Positions 16,229 through 24,726 of a DNA stretch of 64,000 nt are shown here, in pieces (position 1 is the first letter of the stretch; every line of letters begins with the position of its first letter). A program made the position numbers and the translations under genes. Source of the stretch: Muriiphilus sp048268845 (GTDB taxonomy: Bacteria; Pseudomonadota; Alphaproteobacteria; Rhodobacterales; Rhodobacteraceae); contig JBLWUQ010000014.1 in the NCBI GenBank assembly GCA_048268845.1, positions 16,535 through 80,534 on the forward strand, given 5' to 3'. The notes under the pieces were generated by a model that was not told the DNA's origin, made no database searches, and was given only the letters and a program-made list of their open reading frames with translations.

Positions 16229-17865
16229 GACACGGTGGCCAGATCCTAGCCGACCAGTTGAAGATCCAGGGCGTGAGGCGGGTATTCTCGGTGCCCGGCG
16301 AGAGCTTCCTTGCCGCACTCGACGGGCTTTACGCCTCCGGCATCGACAACATCGTCTGCCGTCACGAAGGCGGTGCGGCGATGATGGCCGAAGCCCATGG
16401 CAAGCTGACGAACCACCCCGGCGTCTTGTTCGTGACCCGTGGACCGGGAGCGACGAACGCCTCCTCCGGCATCCATGTCGCGATGCACGATTCCACCCCG
16501 ATGGTGGTGTTCGTCGGCCAGATCGCCCGTGGCCACCGCGACCGCTCGGCCTTTCAGGAGGTCGATTACAAGGCGCTTTTCGGCGGTCTGGCAAAATGGG
16601 TGGCCGAGGTCGACGACACCGCCCGCCTGCCCGAATACATCTCGCGCGCCTTCCACGTCGCGATGTCGGGCCGCCCCGGCCCGGTGGTTCTGGCCCTGCC
16701 CGAGGACATGCTGTCGGCCCGCGCCGACACCCCCGACCTGCCCGCCGTCGCGCCCGCCGTCGCATCGGTTGCCGACGATGCCGTCAGCGCGATCATGGCG
16801 CGACTGGCCACCGCGAAAAAACCGCTCATCGTGGCGGGCGGCCCGCTCTGGACCGGCGAGGCCAGCCGCGACCTGACCCGCTTTGCCGAAGCCCACGATC
16901 TGCCCGTCGCGGTCAGTTTCCGCCGGCAGGACTACCTCGACAACCGCCACCCCAATTATGTCGGCGACCTGTCGGTCGGGATGCGTCCGGGGCTGGCGGC
17001 AGGGTTGGCCGAGGCCGATTGCCTCCTGATCCTCGGCTCGCGCTTTGGCGACATCGCCTCGGGCGGCTACGCCATCGACCCCGCCGCCCCCGGCAAGACC
17101 ATCCTGCACATCCACCCCGACCCGGACGAGCTTGGCCGCGTGTTCCGCCCCGATCTGGCGATCCCGGCCAGCGCACCGGCGATGCTCGCAGCCCTCGCGC
17201 GGCTGAACGGGCCGGGGCAGACGGGCTGGGCCGGCTGGCGCGACGGGCTGCGCGCCGATTATCAGGGCTGGCTCGCCCCGGTCGAGACACCGGGCGCGGT
17301 CAAGCTGGAAAACGTCGTGAAAACAATGGGGCAGATGCTGCCGGACGAGGCCATCATCGCCAATGGTGCGGGCAACTACAACATGTGGCTGCACCGCTAC
17401 CACCAGTTCACCCGCCCGAAATCCTATCTCGGCGCGACCTCCGGCAGCATGGGCTACGGATTTCCCGCCGCCATCGCCGCCAGCCTGGAGACCGGCAAGC
17501 TGGCCGTGGCCTGGGAGGGCGACGGCTGCTTCCAGATGACCCTGAACGAGATGTCGACAGCCGCGCAGCACGGCGCGCAGGTGGTGGTGATCGTCGCCAA
17601 CAACGGCCGCTACGGCACCATCCGGATGCATCAGGAACGCAGCTATCCGGGCCGGGTCTCCGGCACCGATCTGGCCAACCCCGACTTCGCGGCCCTCGCC
17701 CGCGCCTATGGCGGCCACGGCGAGACGGTGACACAGGACGCCGATTTCGCGCCCGCCCTTGCGCGTGCAATCGCGTCCGGCGGCCTCGCCGTGATCGAGC
17801 TCGTACTCGACCCCGAGGCCCTGACCACAACCCGCACCCTCAGCCAGGTCCGCTCCGGAACCTGA
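16225..17865 (+). CDS. Thiamine-diphosphate enzyme, acetolactate synthase-like large subunit
   Basis: 546 residues with the three-domain ThDP fold. The N-terminal domain has the catalytic glutamate in CRHEGGAAMMAEAHGK and TRGPGATNASSG. A central rossmann-like domain lies at about 190-330. The C-terminal domain carries the ThDP/Mg motif starting at GDGCFQMTLNEMSTA and ending in NN (about 432-460). It resembles acetolactate synthase large subunits, but no small-subunit gene is nearby, so it may be a non-anabolic member such as a decarboxylase or carboligase for another 2-oxoacid. The ATG overlaps acpS by four bases. Reaction not assigned. Confidence 0.85.
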   Translation: MRHGGQILADQLKIQGVRRVFSVPGESFLAALDGLYASGIDNIVCRHEGGAAMMAEAHGKLTNHPGVLFVTRGPGATNASSGIHVAMHDSTPMVVFVGQIARGHRDRSAFQEVDYKALFGGLAKWVAEVDDTARLPEYISRAFHVAMSGRPGPVVLALPEDMLSARADTPDLPAVAPAVASVADDAVSAIMARLATAKKPLIVAGGPLWTGEASRDLTRFAEAHDLPVAVSFRRQDYLDNRHPNYVGDLSVGMRPGLAAGLAEADCLLILGSRFGDIASGGYAIDPAAPGKTILHIHPDPDELGRVFRPDLAIPASAPAMLAALARLNGPGQTGWAGWRDGLRADYQGWLAPVETPGAVKLENVVKTMGQMLPDEAIIANGAGNYNMWLHRYHQFTRPKSYLGATSGSMGYGFPAAIAASLETGKLAVAWEGDGCFQMTLNEMSTAAQHGAQVVVIVANNGRYGTIRMHQERSYPGRVSGTDLANPDFAALARAYGGHGETVTQDADFAPALARAIASGGLAVIELVLDPEALTTTRTLSQVRSGT

Positions 17866-17868
17866 CCC

Positions 17869-17895
17869 CTTCATCTTGGTCAAAATACTCCGGGG
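17869..17895 (-). repeat. Dispersed tail repeat, copy 1
   Basis: On the minus strand this reads CCCCGGAGTATTTTGACC followed by AAGATGAAG. It differs from copy 2 (61839-61865, plus strand) only by a one-base length change and two substitutions. In both places it directly follows a G/C hairpin behind a gene's stop codon. Confidence 0.75.
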
Positions 17896-17917
17896 GTCCG
17901 GGGGTGGAACCCCCGGC
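17882..17917 (-). terminator. Terminator of cobO with conserved tail
   Basis: Read on the minus strand, a 7-bp stem CCGGGGG / CCCCCGG (17910-17916 and 17898-17904) is followed by ACCCCCGGAGTATTTT. It begins about 32 bases after the cobO stop. The tail and following bases (to 17869) match a second copy at 61839-61865. Confidence 0.75.
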
Positions 17918-17948
17918 TGATCGGCCGCACCCCGCGCAGCCTGTTCGC

Positions 17949-18557
17949 CTAGAACTCCACGCCCATCTGCGCCTTGATGCCCGCGCGGAACGGATGCTTG
18001 ACCAGCTCCATTTCGGTCACCAGGTCGGCGATCTCGATCAACTCGTCCTTGGCATTGCGCCCGGTCAGGATCACATGCGTCATCTCGGGCTTTTCGTCCT
18101 TCAGGAACGCCACCACATCCGCCACATCGATATAATCGTAGCGCAACGCGATGTTGATCTCGTCCAGCAGCACCATCCTGTTGGCCGGATCGCGGATCAA
18201 CTCCTTGGACTTCTCCCAGGCCGCCTGCGCCATCTCGATGTCGCGACTCTTGTCCTGAGTCTCCCAGGTAAAGCCCTCGCCCATGGTGTAAAACTGGCAG
18301 ATGTCGGAAAACCGGCTCTCGATCAGATCGCGCTCGCCGGTCTTCATGCCGCCCTTGATGAACTGCACCACGGCGCATTGCATCCCGTGGGCGATGGCGC
18401 GGAAGATCATCCCGAACCCGGCCGAGCTCTTGCCCTTGCCCTTGCCGGTATGGACGATGATCAGCCCCTTCTCGCCGGTCTTGGTCGCCATGATCTTGTC
18501 GCGCGCGGCCTTCTTCTTGGCCATCTTCTGGTTGTGGCGTTCGGTGTCTTCGGTCAT
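17949..18557 (-). CDS. cobO: Cob(I)yrinic acid a,c-diamide adenosyltransferase CobO
   Basis: 202 residues. The P-loop VHTGKGKGKSSAGFG lies at about 35-49, followed by AVVQFIKGG and LLDEINIALRYDYID, all hallmarks of CobO/CobA/BtuR corrinoid adenosyltransferases, which attach the 5'-deoxyadenosyl group to cobalt using ATP. The ATG at 18557 has AGGAGG five bases upstream; the reading frame extends earlier without a ribosome site. It is separated from other cob genes here by an unknown membrane protein gene and ends in a terminator with a conserved tail. Confidence 0.96.
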   Translation of the reverse strand: MTEDTERHNQKMAKKKAARDKIMATKTGEKGLIIVHTGKGKGKSSAGFGMIFRAIAHGMQCAVVQFIKGGMKTGERDLIESRFSDICQFYTMGEGFTWETQDKSRDIEMAQAAWEKSKELIRDPANRMVLLDEINIALRYDYIDVADVVAFLKDEKPEMTHVILTGRNAKDELIEIADLVTEMELVKHPFRAGIKAQMGVEF

Positions 18558-18605
18558 GGCAGCCTCCTGTTTCGCAACCTCCAGACTGCGGCGGGGCGGG
18601 GCCGA

Positions 18606-18640
18606 AGGCAAGGGGCGGACCAACCGGCCCGCCCCCTTTG
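18606..18640 (-). terminator. Probable terminator after the 18657 membrane gene
   Basis: On the minus strand the hairpin GGGGCGG / CCGCCCC (arms at 18629-18635 and 18612-18618) lies 16 bases after the gene's stop, with only a weak T-containing tail TTGCCTTC. It may separate the membrane gene from cobO. Confidence 0.4.
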
Positions 18641-18656
18641 TGCACCCAGGCCCGGC

Positions 18657-19865
18657 CTATTCGGCGGGCACCGCCGCACCCGCACCCGCGCGCGCGAAGT
18701 GCTGCCGGTTCAGCCGCAGCACCAGCCAGATCATCGCCACCTGGAACATCACCGCGACGGCCGATTCGATCCAGTAGATCGCACCGAACCTGGGGATGAT
18801 GTTCGCGTCGACCAGACCCTTGTTGATGAAGAAATGGATCATCACCGACAGCGCCACCCCCGGACAGACCAGCGCATATGAGCCGGGCGAAGTCTTGCTC
18901 CCGAACACGAAGTCCTTGAAATACCCCTGGCGCAACAGCACGACCAGCCCGAGGAACAGGAACATGAACTGGACCGACAGCAGCCGCGACAGGAACACCA
19001 TGGTTTCGCCCGCGGTCGAATGCACTGCGAAATGGCTGTGCAACCCGTGGTTCTGGCGCAGGAACATGATGCCCAGCGTCGTCAGCACCGGGATCACGAT
19101 CATCAGGGTTGGCGCGGATTCCTTCGAGGTGCCGTAGTGCAGCATCGAGTTGAAGGCCGTGATCAGCGCGATGACGCCATAGACGATCGAGGTGGTGCCG
19201 AAAAACGTCGAGGTCATCACCGAGGCCGAGACCACGAAGCTGTTCCCCGACATCGCCGCCGGTGCCGACAGCCCGACCGCCACCATTGCCAGCGCAAAGG
19301 TCGGCAAGAGCTGCGCGAAGGAATTGTTGGCGGTCACGTCGAACACACCACCCTTGGTCAGTACCCGGCCGAGGAAGTCACCGATGGTCGACAGCGCGAA
19401 AAGCCCGATCGCGAGGAACGCCGCCATCGCGAAGGGGAACAGGTATTCGACCACGGACCAGAGCCCCGGCACGAACACCAGCCCGACGATGAACAGCGCA
19501 TTGACCGACATCGCCAGCGCCAGCGGATAGGCCAGAAGCGTGGTTTCCGCGTTCGATGCGCGCACGTTCTGGTAGGCGTCGGTCTTTTTCCAGGCGTTGA
19601 AGGCGGAGATGTTCCAGAACAGCTTTTGCAGGTTCATGTAGGCGAAGAAGGCGATCCCGATCATCGCCACGGCGATGGCGGCCTTCATGTCCATCCCGCC
19701 GCCGGCCCAGGCCGCGGCAATGTCCTCGAAGATCGGCACCGGGCGGCCCGGGTGCGGCACCCAGAACATCAGATACATGAAGAACGTGACCGTCAGTCCC
19801 CCCGCCCCGACCGAGGCCAGGAAGTAGAGAGGCGAGTATTTGTCCGCGGCGCGGCTGGTTTGCAT
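18657..19865 (-). CDS. Polytopic membrane protein of unknown function
   Basis: 402 residues with about ten transmembrane helices and short loops. It opens with SPLYFLASVGAGGLTVTFF and a histidine/proline pair MFWVPHPGRPVP. Internal features include NLQKLFWN, GVFDVTANNSFAQLLP, and the histidines of HGLHSHFAVHS. I do not recognise it with certainty; it may belong to the TsoY-type membrane family or be distantly related to TDT/SLAC1 anion channels, but that is a weak guess. It is monocistronic, with its ATG at 19865 and a divergent lipoprotein gene 127 bases away. Clearly a real gene by its codon pattern and uniform hydrophobic periodicity. Confidence 0.75.
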   Translation of the reverse strand: MQTSRAADKYSPLYFLASVGAGGLTVTFFMYLMFWVPHPGRPVPIFEDIAAAWAGGGMDMKAAIAVAMIGIAFFAYMNLQKLFWNISAFNAWKKTDAYQNVRASNAETTLLAYPLALAMSVNALFIVGLVFVPGLWSVVEYLFPFAMAAFLAIGLFALSTIGDFLGRVLTKGGVFDVTANNSFAQLLPTFALAMVAVGLSAPAAMSGNSFVVSASVMTSTFFGTTSIVYGVIALITAFNSMLHYGTSKESAPTLMIVIPVLTTLGIMFLRQNHGLHSHFAVHSTAGETMVFLSRLLSVQFMFLFLGLVVLLRQGYFKDFVFGSKTSPGSYALVCPGVALSVMIHFFINKGLVDANIIPRFGAIYWIESAVAVMFQVAMIWLVLRLNRQHFARAGAGAAVPAE

Positions 19866-19953
19866 GGGTTGCTCCTATTCATATTCACGATTTGGAATGT
19901 TTCTAGCGAAACCACCCTGGCTTGTGTCGATGGCAAGTTGCCGCAGGGCCGGA

Positions 19954-19968
19954 TTAACCGTTTGTTAA
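19954..19968. promoter_or_regulatory. CtrA-type box TTAA-N7-TTAA
   Basis: TTAACCGTTTGTTAA is an exact match to the TTAA-N7-TTAA consensus of the alphaproteobacterial cell-cycle regulator CtrA. It lies 24 bases before the ATG of the lipoprotein gene (19993) and 88 bases before the start of the divergent membrane gene (19865). A partial relative sharing TTAACCGTTTG is at 36586. Confidence 0.5.
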
Positions 19969-19992
19969 CCACGACAGGGCAGGGTCGGACCC

Positions 19993-20295
19993 ATGCAAAA
20001 GACTGTTTTCACGGCGATTCTCGCCTTCCTCACCCTCTCCGGCTGCGACAGCCCAAGTATCGGCATGTCGAGCGCGGCCCAGCGCGACGTGACCGTCGGC
20101 GCGCACAGCTATTCGGTGCATTGGAAGGGCGAACGGGTCGAGGTCTACCGCACCTCGATGGCCTTCATGCCGCGCCTGTCCGAGGTCTTGTCAGGCGCCG
20201 AGGCCGCGATTGTCGAAGCCACCGGCTGCCCGGTCCGCCCCGGCTCGCTGGTCGGCGACCCGGCATTGATCAAGGCCGAGATCGACTGCGGCTGA
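19993..20295 (+). CDS. Small putative lipoprotein
   Basis: 100 residues. The N-terminus MQKTVFTAILAFLTLSGC is a type II signal peptide with lipobox LSGC, so Cys18 should be lipidated and the ~80-residue mature part anchored on the periplasmic side. The mature part has two more cysteines (ATGCPVRPGS and the terminal EIDCG), probably a disulfide. No domain is recognised. A CtrA-type box sits just upstream. It ends 23 bases from the convergent cobN stop. Confidence 0.75.
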   Translation: MQKTVFTAILAFLTLSGCDSPSIGMSSAAQRDVTVGAHSYSVHWKGERVEVYRTSMAFMPRLSEVLSGAEAAIVEATGCPVRPGSLVGDPALIKAEIDCG

Positions 20296-20318
20296 GGCGA
20301 CTTTCGGCGAGCGCCGCG

Positions 20319-23300
20319 CTACCTCAGCCCCTCGATCAGCGCGCGGGCCGAGTTGGAGCGCGGGGTCCAGAGGCCCCGGTCGATCGCCTCATTCAGCCGT
20401 TCGGCGATTTCGCGCAGCGCTGGCGGGTTCACTTCGGCGATGAAGTCGCGGGTGGCTTCGTCCTCAAGGAAGGCGGCGTGGACCATGTCGAAATGGTGGC
20501 CCCGGACCGCGCCGGTGGTGGCGGCGAAGGCGAACAGGTAGTCGACCGTCGCGGCGATCTCGAAGGCGCCCTTGTAGCCGTGGCGCTTGACGCCCTCGAT
20601 CCACTTCGGGTTCACCACGCGCGAACGCACGACACGGGCGATCTCGTCATCCAGCGTCCGGATCAGCGGCCGTTCCGGACGCGAATGGTCGTTGTGAAAG
20701 ATCGGCCGGTCGCGGCCTTGCAGGGCCGAGACGGCCGCCGCCGCGCCGCCCTCGAACTGGTAGTAATCGTCTGAATCGAGTAGGTCGTGTTCGCGGTTGT
20801 CCTGATTCTGCACGATGGCCTCGGTCTGGCCAAGGCGCTGCGCAAAGCCTTCGCGGTCGCGTTTGCCCTGTGCATCCGCGCCGTAGGCGTAACCGCCCCA
20901 GTCGAGATAGGCATCGCCCAGATCGGCCTTGGTTTGCCACAGCCGCTCGTCGATCATCGCTTGCAGCCCCGCGCCGTAGGCACCGGGTTTCGAGCCATAG
21001 ACCCGCGCGGCGGTTTCGCCGGCGCGGCTGCGCGCGGCGGCGGGGTTCACGTCGTCGGGCTCCTCCAGCGCCATGACCGCGCGTGCCGCAGAATCGACCA
21101 GCGCGATCAGGCCGGGGAAGGCGTCGCGGAAAAAGCCCGAGACCCTGAGCGTGACATCGACGCGCGGGCGGCCGAGTGCGGTGGCCGGGATGATCTCGAA
21201 GCCGGTGACGCGCCGGTTGGCGGCGTCCCATTTCGGCTTGACCCCCATCAGCGCCAGCGCCTGCGCGATGTCGTCGCCGCCGGTGCGCATGTTGGCGGTG
21301 CCCCAGGCGGTGACCAGCATGCTGCGCGGCCAGTCGCCCTGCGTCTGGAGGTATTTGTCGATCAGCAGCGAGGCCGATTTCCAGCCCAGCGCCCAGGCGG
21401 TCGGCGTCGGCACCGCGCGGCTGTCGACGGAATAGAAATTGCGCCCCGTGGGCAGCGTATCAAGCCGCCCGCGCGTCGGCGCGCCGGAGGGCGCGGGGGC
21501 GACGAATTGCCCGGCAAGTGCGGTGTGCAGGCCAGCGGTTTCCGCCGGTCCGCAGGCGCGGACATTCGGGCGGATCGTTTCGGTGATCTCGGCGAGGACG
21601 GCGGCGCTCATCGGCCCCGGCGGGGTTGCTTCGCCGTCGATCAGGCGCGACGCCAGCCCCTCGAGCCGCTCAACGGTATCACCGTTCGAGCGCCATGCGT
21701 CATCAGCCGTCAGCACCTCCGGTCGCGGCCCGTCCCACGCCGCCGCCATGTCGCAATCGAGCGGATCGAACTCCAGCCCCAGATCGCCCGCTAGCGCCCG
21801 GATCAGCGAGGCATCACCGCCCTTGCCGCCCCCGCGCGGCACGCGCACCAGCGCCTGCACCAGATCACGTTCCAGCCGGCCCTCGGGCGACTGGCCGAAG
21901 ATGTGCAGCCCGTCGCGGATCTGCGCCTCTTTCAACTCGCACAGATAGGCGTCGAGCTTGGCCAGATCGCCATCCTCGTCCGCCCCTGTCATGCCGACAT
22001 CCACCGCCAACCCGGTGGCCGAGGACAGCGTCAGTATCTCGCGCCGAAGATGCGCGATGCGGCGGGGGTCGATCCCGGCGGCCTCGTAATACTCATCCAC
22101 CAGCGCCTCGAGGTCGCGCAGCGGCCCATAGGTCTCGGCCCGCGTCAGCGGTGGCGTCAGGTGGTCGATGATCACCGCCTGCGCCCGGCGCTTGGCCTGG
22201 GTGCCTTCGCCGGGGTCGTTGACGATGAACGGATAGACATGCGGCACCGGGCCAAGCACCACTTCGGGCAGGCAGGTCTCCGACATCGCCAGCGCCTTGC
22301 CCGGCAGCCATTCGAGGTTGCCGTGCTTGCCCATGTGCACGATGGCATCGGCGCGAAACACCTGCCGCAGCCAGACATAGAAGGCGATGTAGTTGTGCGG
22401 CGGCACGAGGTCGGGCGAATGATAGGTGTCGGTCGGATTGATGTTGTAGCCGCGCGCCGGTTGCAGCCCGACGACCACGTTGCCGAAGGTCAGGACCGAC
22501 AGCTTGAAGCGTCCGCCATCGACCTCGCCCGGCTCAAAGAACGGATCACGCTCGGGCGCGCCCCAGCGCTCCTCGATCCGGGCGCGCACCGCGTCGGGAA
22601 ACTGGTCATAGGCGAACTGGTAGTCGGCAAGCGACAGCTCGACACCGCCGGCCCGGCTGGCGCGGTCGGTCAGCCAGTTGGTCGGCCCGGCCATGATCGC
22701 CTGCATCAGCGCATCGGAGGTCGCGGGCGGATCGACCACCCGGTAACCGGCCCGGCCAAGCTCATCCAGTGCATGAACCGTGGCGGCGGGGGTGTCGAGG
22801 CCGACGCCATTGGCCAGCCGCCCGTCCTTGTTGGGGTAGTTCGCCAGCACCAGCGCGACCTTGCGCGCGGATGCTACCGTGTTGCGCAGGCGCACCCAGT
22901 TGGCGGCAAGGTCGGCGACGAAGGCCACCCGGTCAGCCTGCGCGCGGTAGGTGGCGATCGGGCATTCGGTGGCCTCGTCGAAAAACGCCTCGCCCTTGAA
23001 GCTGATCGCGCGCGACAGAACCCGGCCATCGACCTCGGGCAGGGCCACGTTCATCGCGATGTCGCGCGCAGACAGGCCGTTCAATCCGTCTTCCCACGCC
23101 GCCTCGCTTCCGCCTGACAGCACCACCTGAAACACCGGCGCCGCCTTGGCCGCTGGCATCGTCAGCGGGTTTTGCGGGCTGTCGTCGCCGTCATGCGGCG
23201 AGCCGACCGCGAAGGAGGTGCAGTTCAGGATCACGTCCGGCGGCGCGGCGCTAAACAGCGCTTCGAGCGTCGCGGTCGATACCGGGTCTTTCAGCGAGGC

Positions 23301-24011
23301 GACGAAGATCGGCAGCGGGTTCAGCCCGCGCTTGAACAGCGCCTTGGTCAGCCTGGTGATCGGGTGAAGCCCGGCGCCCTGCACCAGCGCGCGGTAGAAG
23401 ATGATCGGAACGATCGGGGCGTCGTCGTGCCAGTCCTTGCGCGCCGTGGCGAGGTCGGAAATCCCCGCTCCCGGCCAGAACACCCCGGCACGCAAGAGCG
23501 GGCGGGCGGGTTCAGGTTTCTCGCCGCCGTTGAGCATGGCGCGGGCATAGCCGAGAAAACTCGCCGCATTATCCGGCCCGCCCTCGACCAGATAGGCCCA
23601 GAGCGCGGCGTAATCGTCGCCCGAAACCGTCGACAGCGCCTGCAACTCGGGGTCGGGCTTGTCGTCGCCGGGCAAGAGCGCCAGCGGCACACCGGCGTCA
23701 TGGAGGTGTGCTGCGTATTGCTCGACGCCATAGCGCCAATAGCCCTGTCCGCCCAGCACCCGCGCGATCACCAGCCGCGAGTGGCGGGCACAGGCGTCGA
23801 TATGCAGATCGACCGACATCGGGTGCGCCAGATGGCCGAGGTTCGCCAGCCGCAGGGTCGGTGGATCGGCCATGTCCGAACGCGCCAGCGACAGCGCCGC
23901 CAGTTCGGTATCGGCGGCCGAGATGAACACGACATCGGCGGGGGTCTGGCCAAGGTCGACCGGCTCCTTGCCGTCGTCGATCTGGCCGGGGGTGGCGGCG
24001 AGCAGGTGCAT
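20319..24011 (-). CDS. cobN: Cobaltochelatase subunit CobN
   Basis: 1230 residues, the size of the large CobN subunit of the ATP-dependent CobNST chelatase that inserts Co(II) into hydrogenobyrinic acid a,c-diamide. The CobN/BchH signature region is clear: RGYNINPTDTYHSPDLVPPH, then IVHMGKHGNLEWLPGKAL around residues 555-575. The ATG at 24011 begins MHLLAATPGQIDDG, the expected CobN N-terminus; upstream sequence in frame is not conserved-looking. It belongs with cobW and the CbiM-like gene under the riboswitch locus but is separated from them by 262 bases holding a small opposite-strand gene, so it may have its own promoter. CobS and CobT are not in the window. Confidence 0.97.
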   Translation of the reverse strand: MHLLAATPGQIDDGKEPVDLGQTPADVVFISAADTELAALSLARSDMADPPTLRLANLGHLAHPMSVDLHIDACARHSRLVIARVLGGQGYWRYGVEQYAAHLHDAGVPLALLPGDDKPDPELQALSTVSGDDYAALWAYLVEGGPDNAASFLGYARAMLNGGEKPEPARPLLRAGVFWPGAGISDLATARKDWHDDAPIVPIIFYRALVQGAGLHPITRLTKALFKRGLNPLPIFVASLKDPVSTATLEALFSAAPPDVILNCTSFAVGSPHDGDDSPQNPLTMPAAKAAPVFQVVLSGGSEAAWEDGLNGLSARDIAMNVALPEVDGRVLSRAISFKGEAFFDEATECPIATYRAQADRVAFVADLAANWVRLRNTVASARKVALVLANYPNKDGRLANGVGLDTPAATVHALDELGRAGYRVVDPPATSDALMQAIMAGPTNWLTDRASRAGGVELSLADYQFAYDQFPDAVRARIEERWGAPERDPFFEPGEVDGGRFKLSVLTFGNVVVGLQPARGYNINPTDTYHSPDLVPPHNYIAFYVWLRQVFRADAIVHMGKHGNLEWLPGKALAMSETCLPEVVLGPVPHVYPFIVNDPGEGTQAKRRAQAVIIDHLTPPLTRAETYGPLRDLEALVDEYYEAAGIDPRRIAHLRREILTLSSATGLAVDVGMTGADEDGDLAKLDAYLCELKEAQIRDGLHIFGQSPEGRLERDLVQALVRVPRGGGKGGDASLIRALAGDLGLEFDPLDCDMAAAWDGPRPEVLTADDAWRSNGDTVERLEGLASRLIDGEATPPGPMSAAVLAEITETIRPNVRACGPAETAGLHTALAGQFVAPAPSGAPTRGRLDTLPTGRNFYSVDSRAVPTPTAWALGWKSASLLIDKYLQTQGDWPRSMLVTAWGTANMRTGGDDIAQALALMGVKPKWDAANRRVTGFEIIPATALGRPRVDVTLRVSGFFRDAFPGLIALVDSAARAVMALEEPDDVNPAAARSRAGETAARVYGSKPGAYGAGLQAMIDERLWQTKADLGDAYLDWGGYAYGADAQGKRDREGFAQRLGQTEAIVQNQDNREHDLLDSDDYYQFEGGAAAAVSALQGRDRPIFHNDHSRPERPLIRTLDDEIARVVRSRVVNPKWIEGVKRHGYKGAFEIAATVDYLFAFAATTGAVRGHHFDMVHAAFLEDEATRDFIAEVNPPALREIAERLNEAIDRGLWTPRSNSARALIEGLR

Positions 24012-24103
24012 CAGGCCGCCCCGGCTTGCCCGGCGCGCCGGATTGGTGCATGACACGCGCCAGAGTGGCGCGCGATCATGCGCCCGCAAGAAAGGGCTTC
24101 GTC

Positions 24104-24271
24104 ATGGACTACAAGGCATCCGGTGCGCCCAAGCGCAGCTCCAAGGCGCCGCGTCACGCCGAACACAACGCGCGCGGGACCGACAAGAACCCGTTTGGCA
24201 AGACCCCGACCAAGGCCGAACTCGTCGCCCGCCTGAAAGCGGCCGCCGAGAAGAAGAAGTCGGACGAGTAG
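24104..24271 (+). CDS. Small basic protein of unknown function
   Basis: 55 residues, rich in Lys, Ala, Arg and Pro (SGAPKRSSKAPRHAEHNARG, then NPFGKTPTKAELVARLKAAA) and probably largely disordered with a C-terminal helix. AAAGGG precedes the ATG by seven bases. It lies on the plus strand between the minus-strand cobN and GNAT genes, so it is transcribed against the cobalamin locus. Similar short K/A-rich proteins are common in Rhodobacterales but uncharacterised. Nucleic-acid binding is possible but not shown. Confidence 0.65.
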   Translation: MDYKASGAPKRSSKAPRHAEHNARGTDKNPFGKTPTKAELVARLKAAAEKKKSDE

Positions 24272-24273
24272 GG

Positions 24274-24726
24274 TCACAGCGTCTTTTCCATGAAGATCGA
24301 GGTTTTCGCCTCGGGGTAATCGCCGAACGGGCCGCGTTCGGTGAAGCCTGCACTTGCGTAAAACCGCAGTGCAGCGCCCAGCGCGTTGCCGGTTTCAAGC
24401 CTCAGGACGGTGTGGTTTCGGGCGCGGGCTTCGGCCTCGATCCGCGCCAGAAGCGCAGCACCAACGCCAAGCCCGCGCGCGGTTTGGGCAACAAACATCG
24501 ACTTCACCTCGCCATAGCCACCCCGGTCGGCCAGCGCGGCGGTGCCAAGCGTTTCGCCGCCTTGCCGGGCGACGAAAAAGGCGATGTCGGGCGCGGTCAG
24601 CGCGTCGATATCGAGAAAGAAATTGTCCTCGGGTGGAAACAGCGCCTGCATCAGGGCGTGGCTTTGACGCAGCAGCGCCGCCACACCCGGATCGCGCGGA
24701 TCGCCGGTTTCCACCGCGAGGGTCAT
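24274..24726 (-). CDS. GNAT-family N-acetyltransferase
   Basis: 150 residues, the normal size of a single GNAT domain. The acetyl-CoA binding segment VKSMFVAQTARGLGVGAALL (QTARGLGVG pyrophosphate loop) is at about 74-93, and the C-terminal part has ALRFYASAGFTERGPFGDY, typical of the AaaT/YitI-like group. The substrate is unknown. Its ATG overlaps the cobW stop by four bases, so it is cotranslated with cobW; whether it acts in cobalamin metabolism is unclear. Confidence 0.88.
   Translation of the reverse strand: MTLAVETGDPRDPGVAALLRQSHALMQALFPPEDNFFLDIDALTAPDIAFFVARQGGETLGTAALADRGGYGEVKSMFVAQTARGLGVGAALLARIEAEARARNHTVLRLETGNALGAALRFYASAGFTERGPFGDYPEAKTSIFMEKTL

Noticed and set aside
16246..18645. 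799-codon minus-strand ORF over the ThDP and cobO genes
   Set aside because: Antisense to the ThDP enzyme and out of frame with cobO; both real genes have clear motifs.
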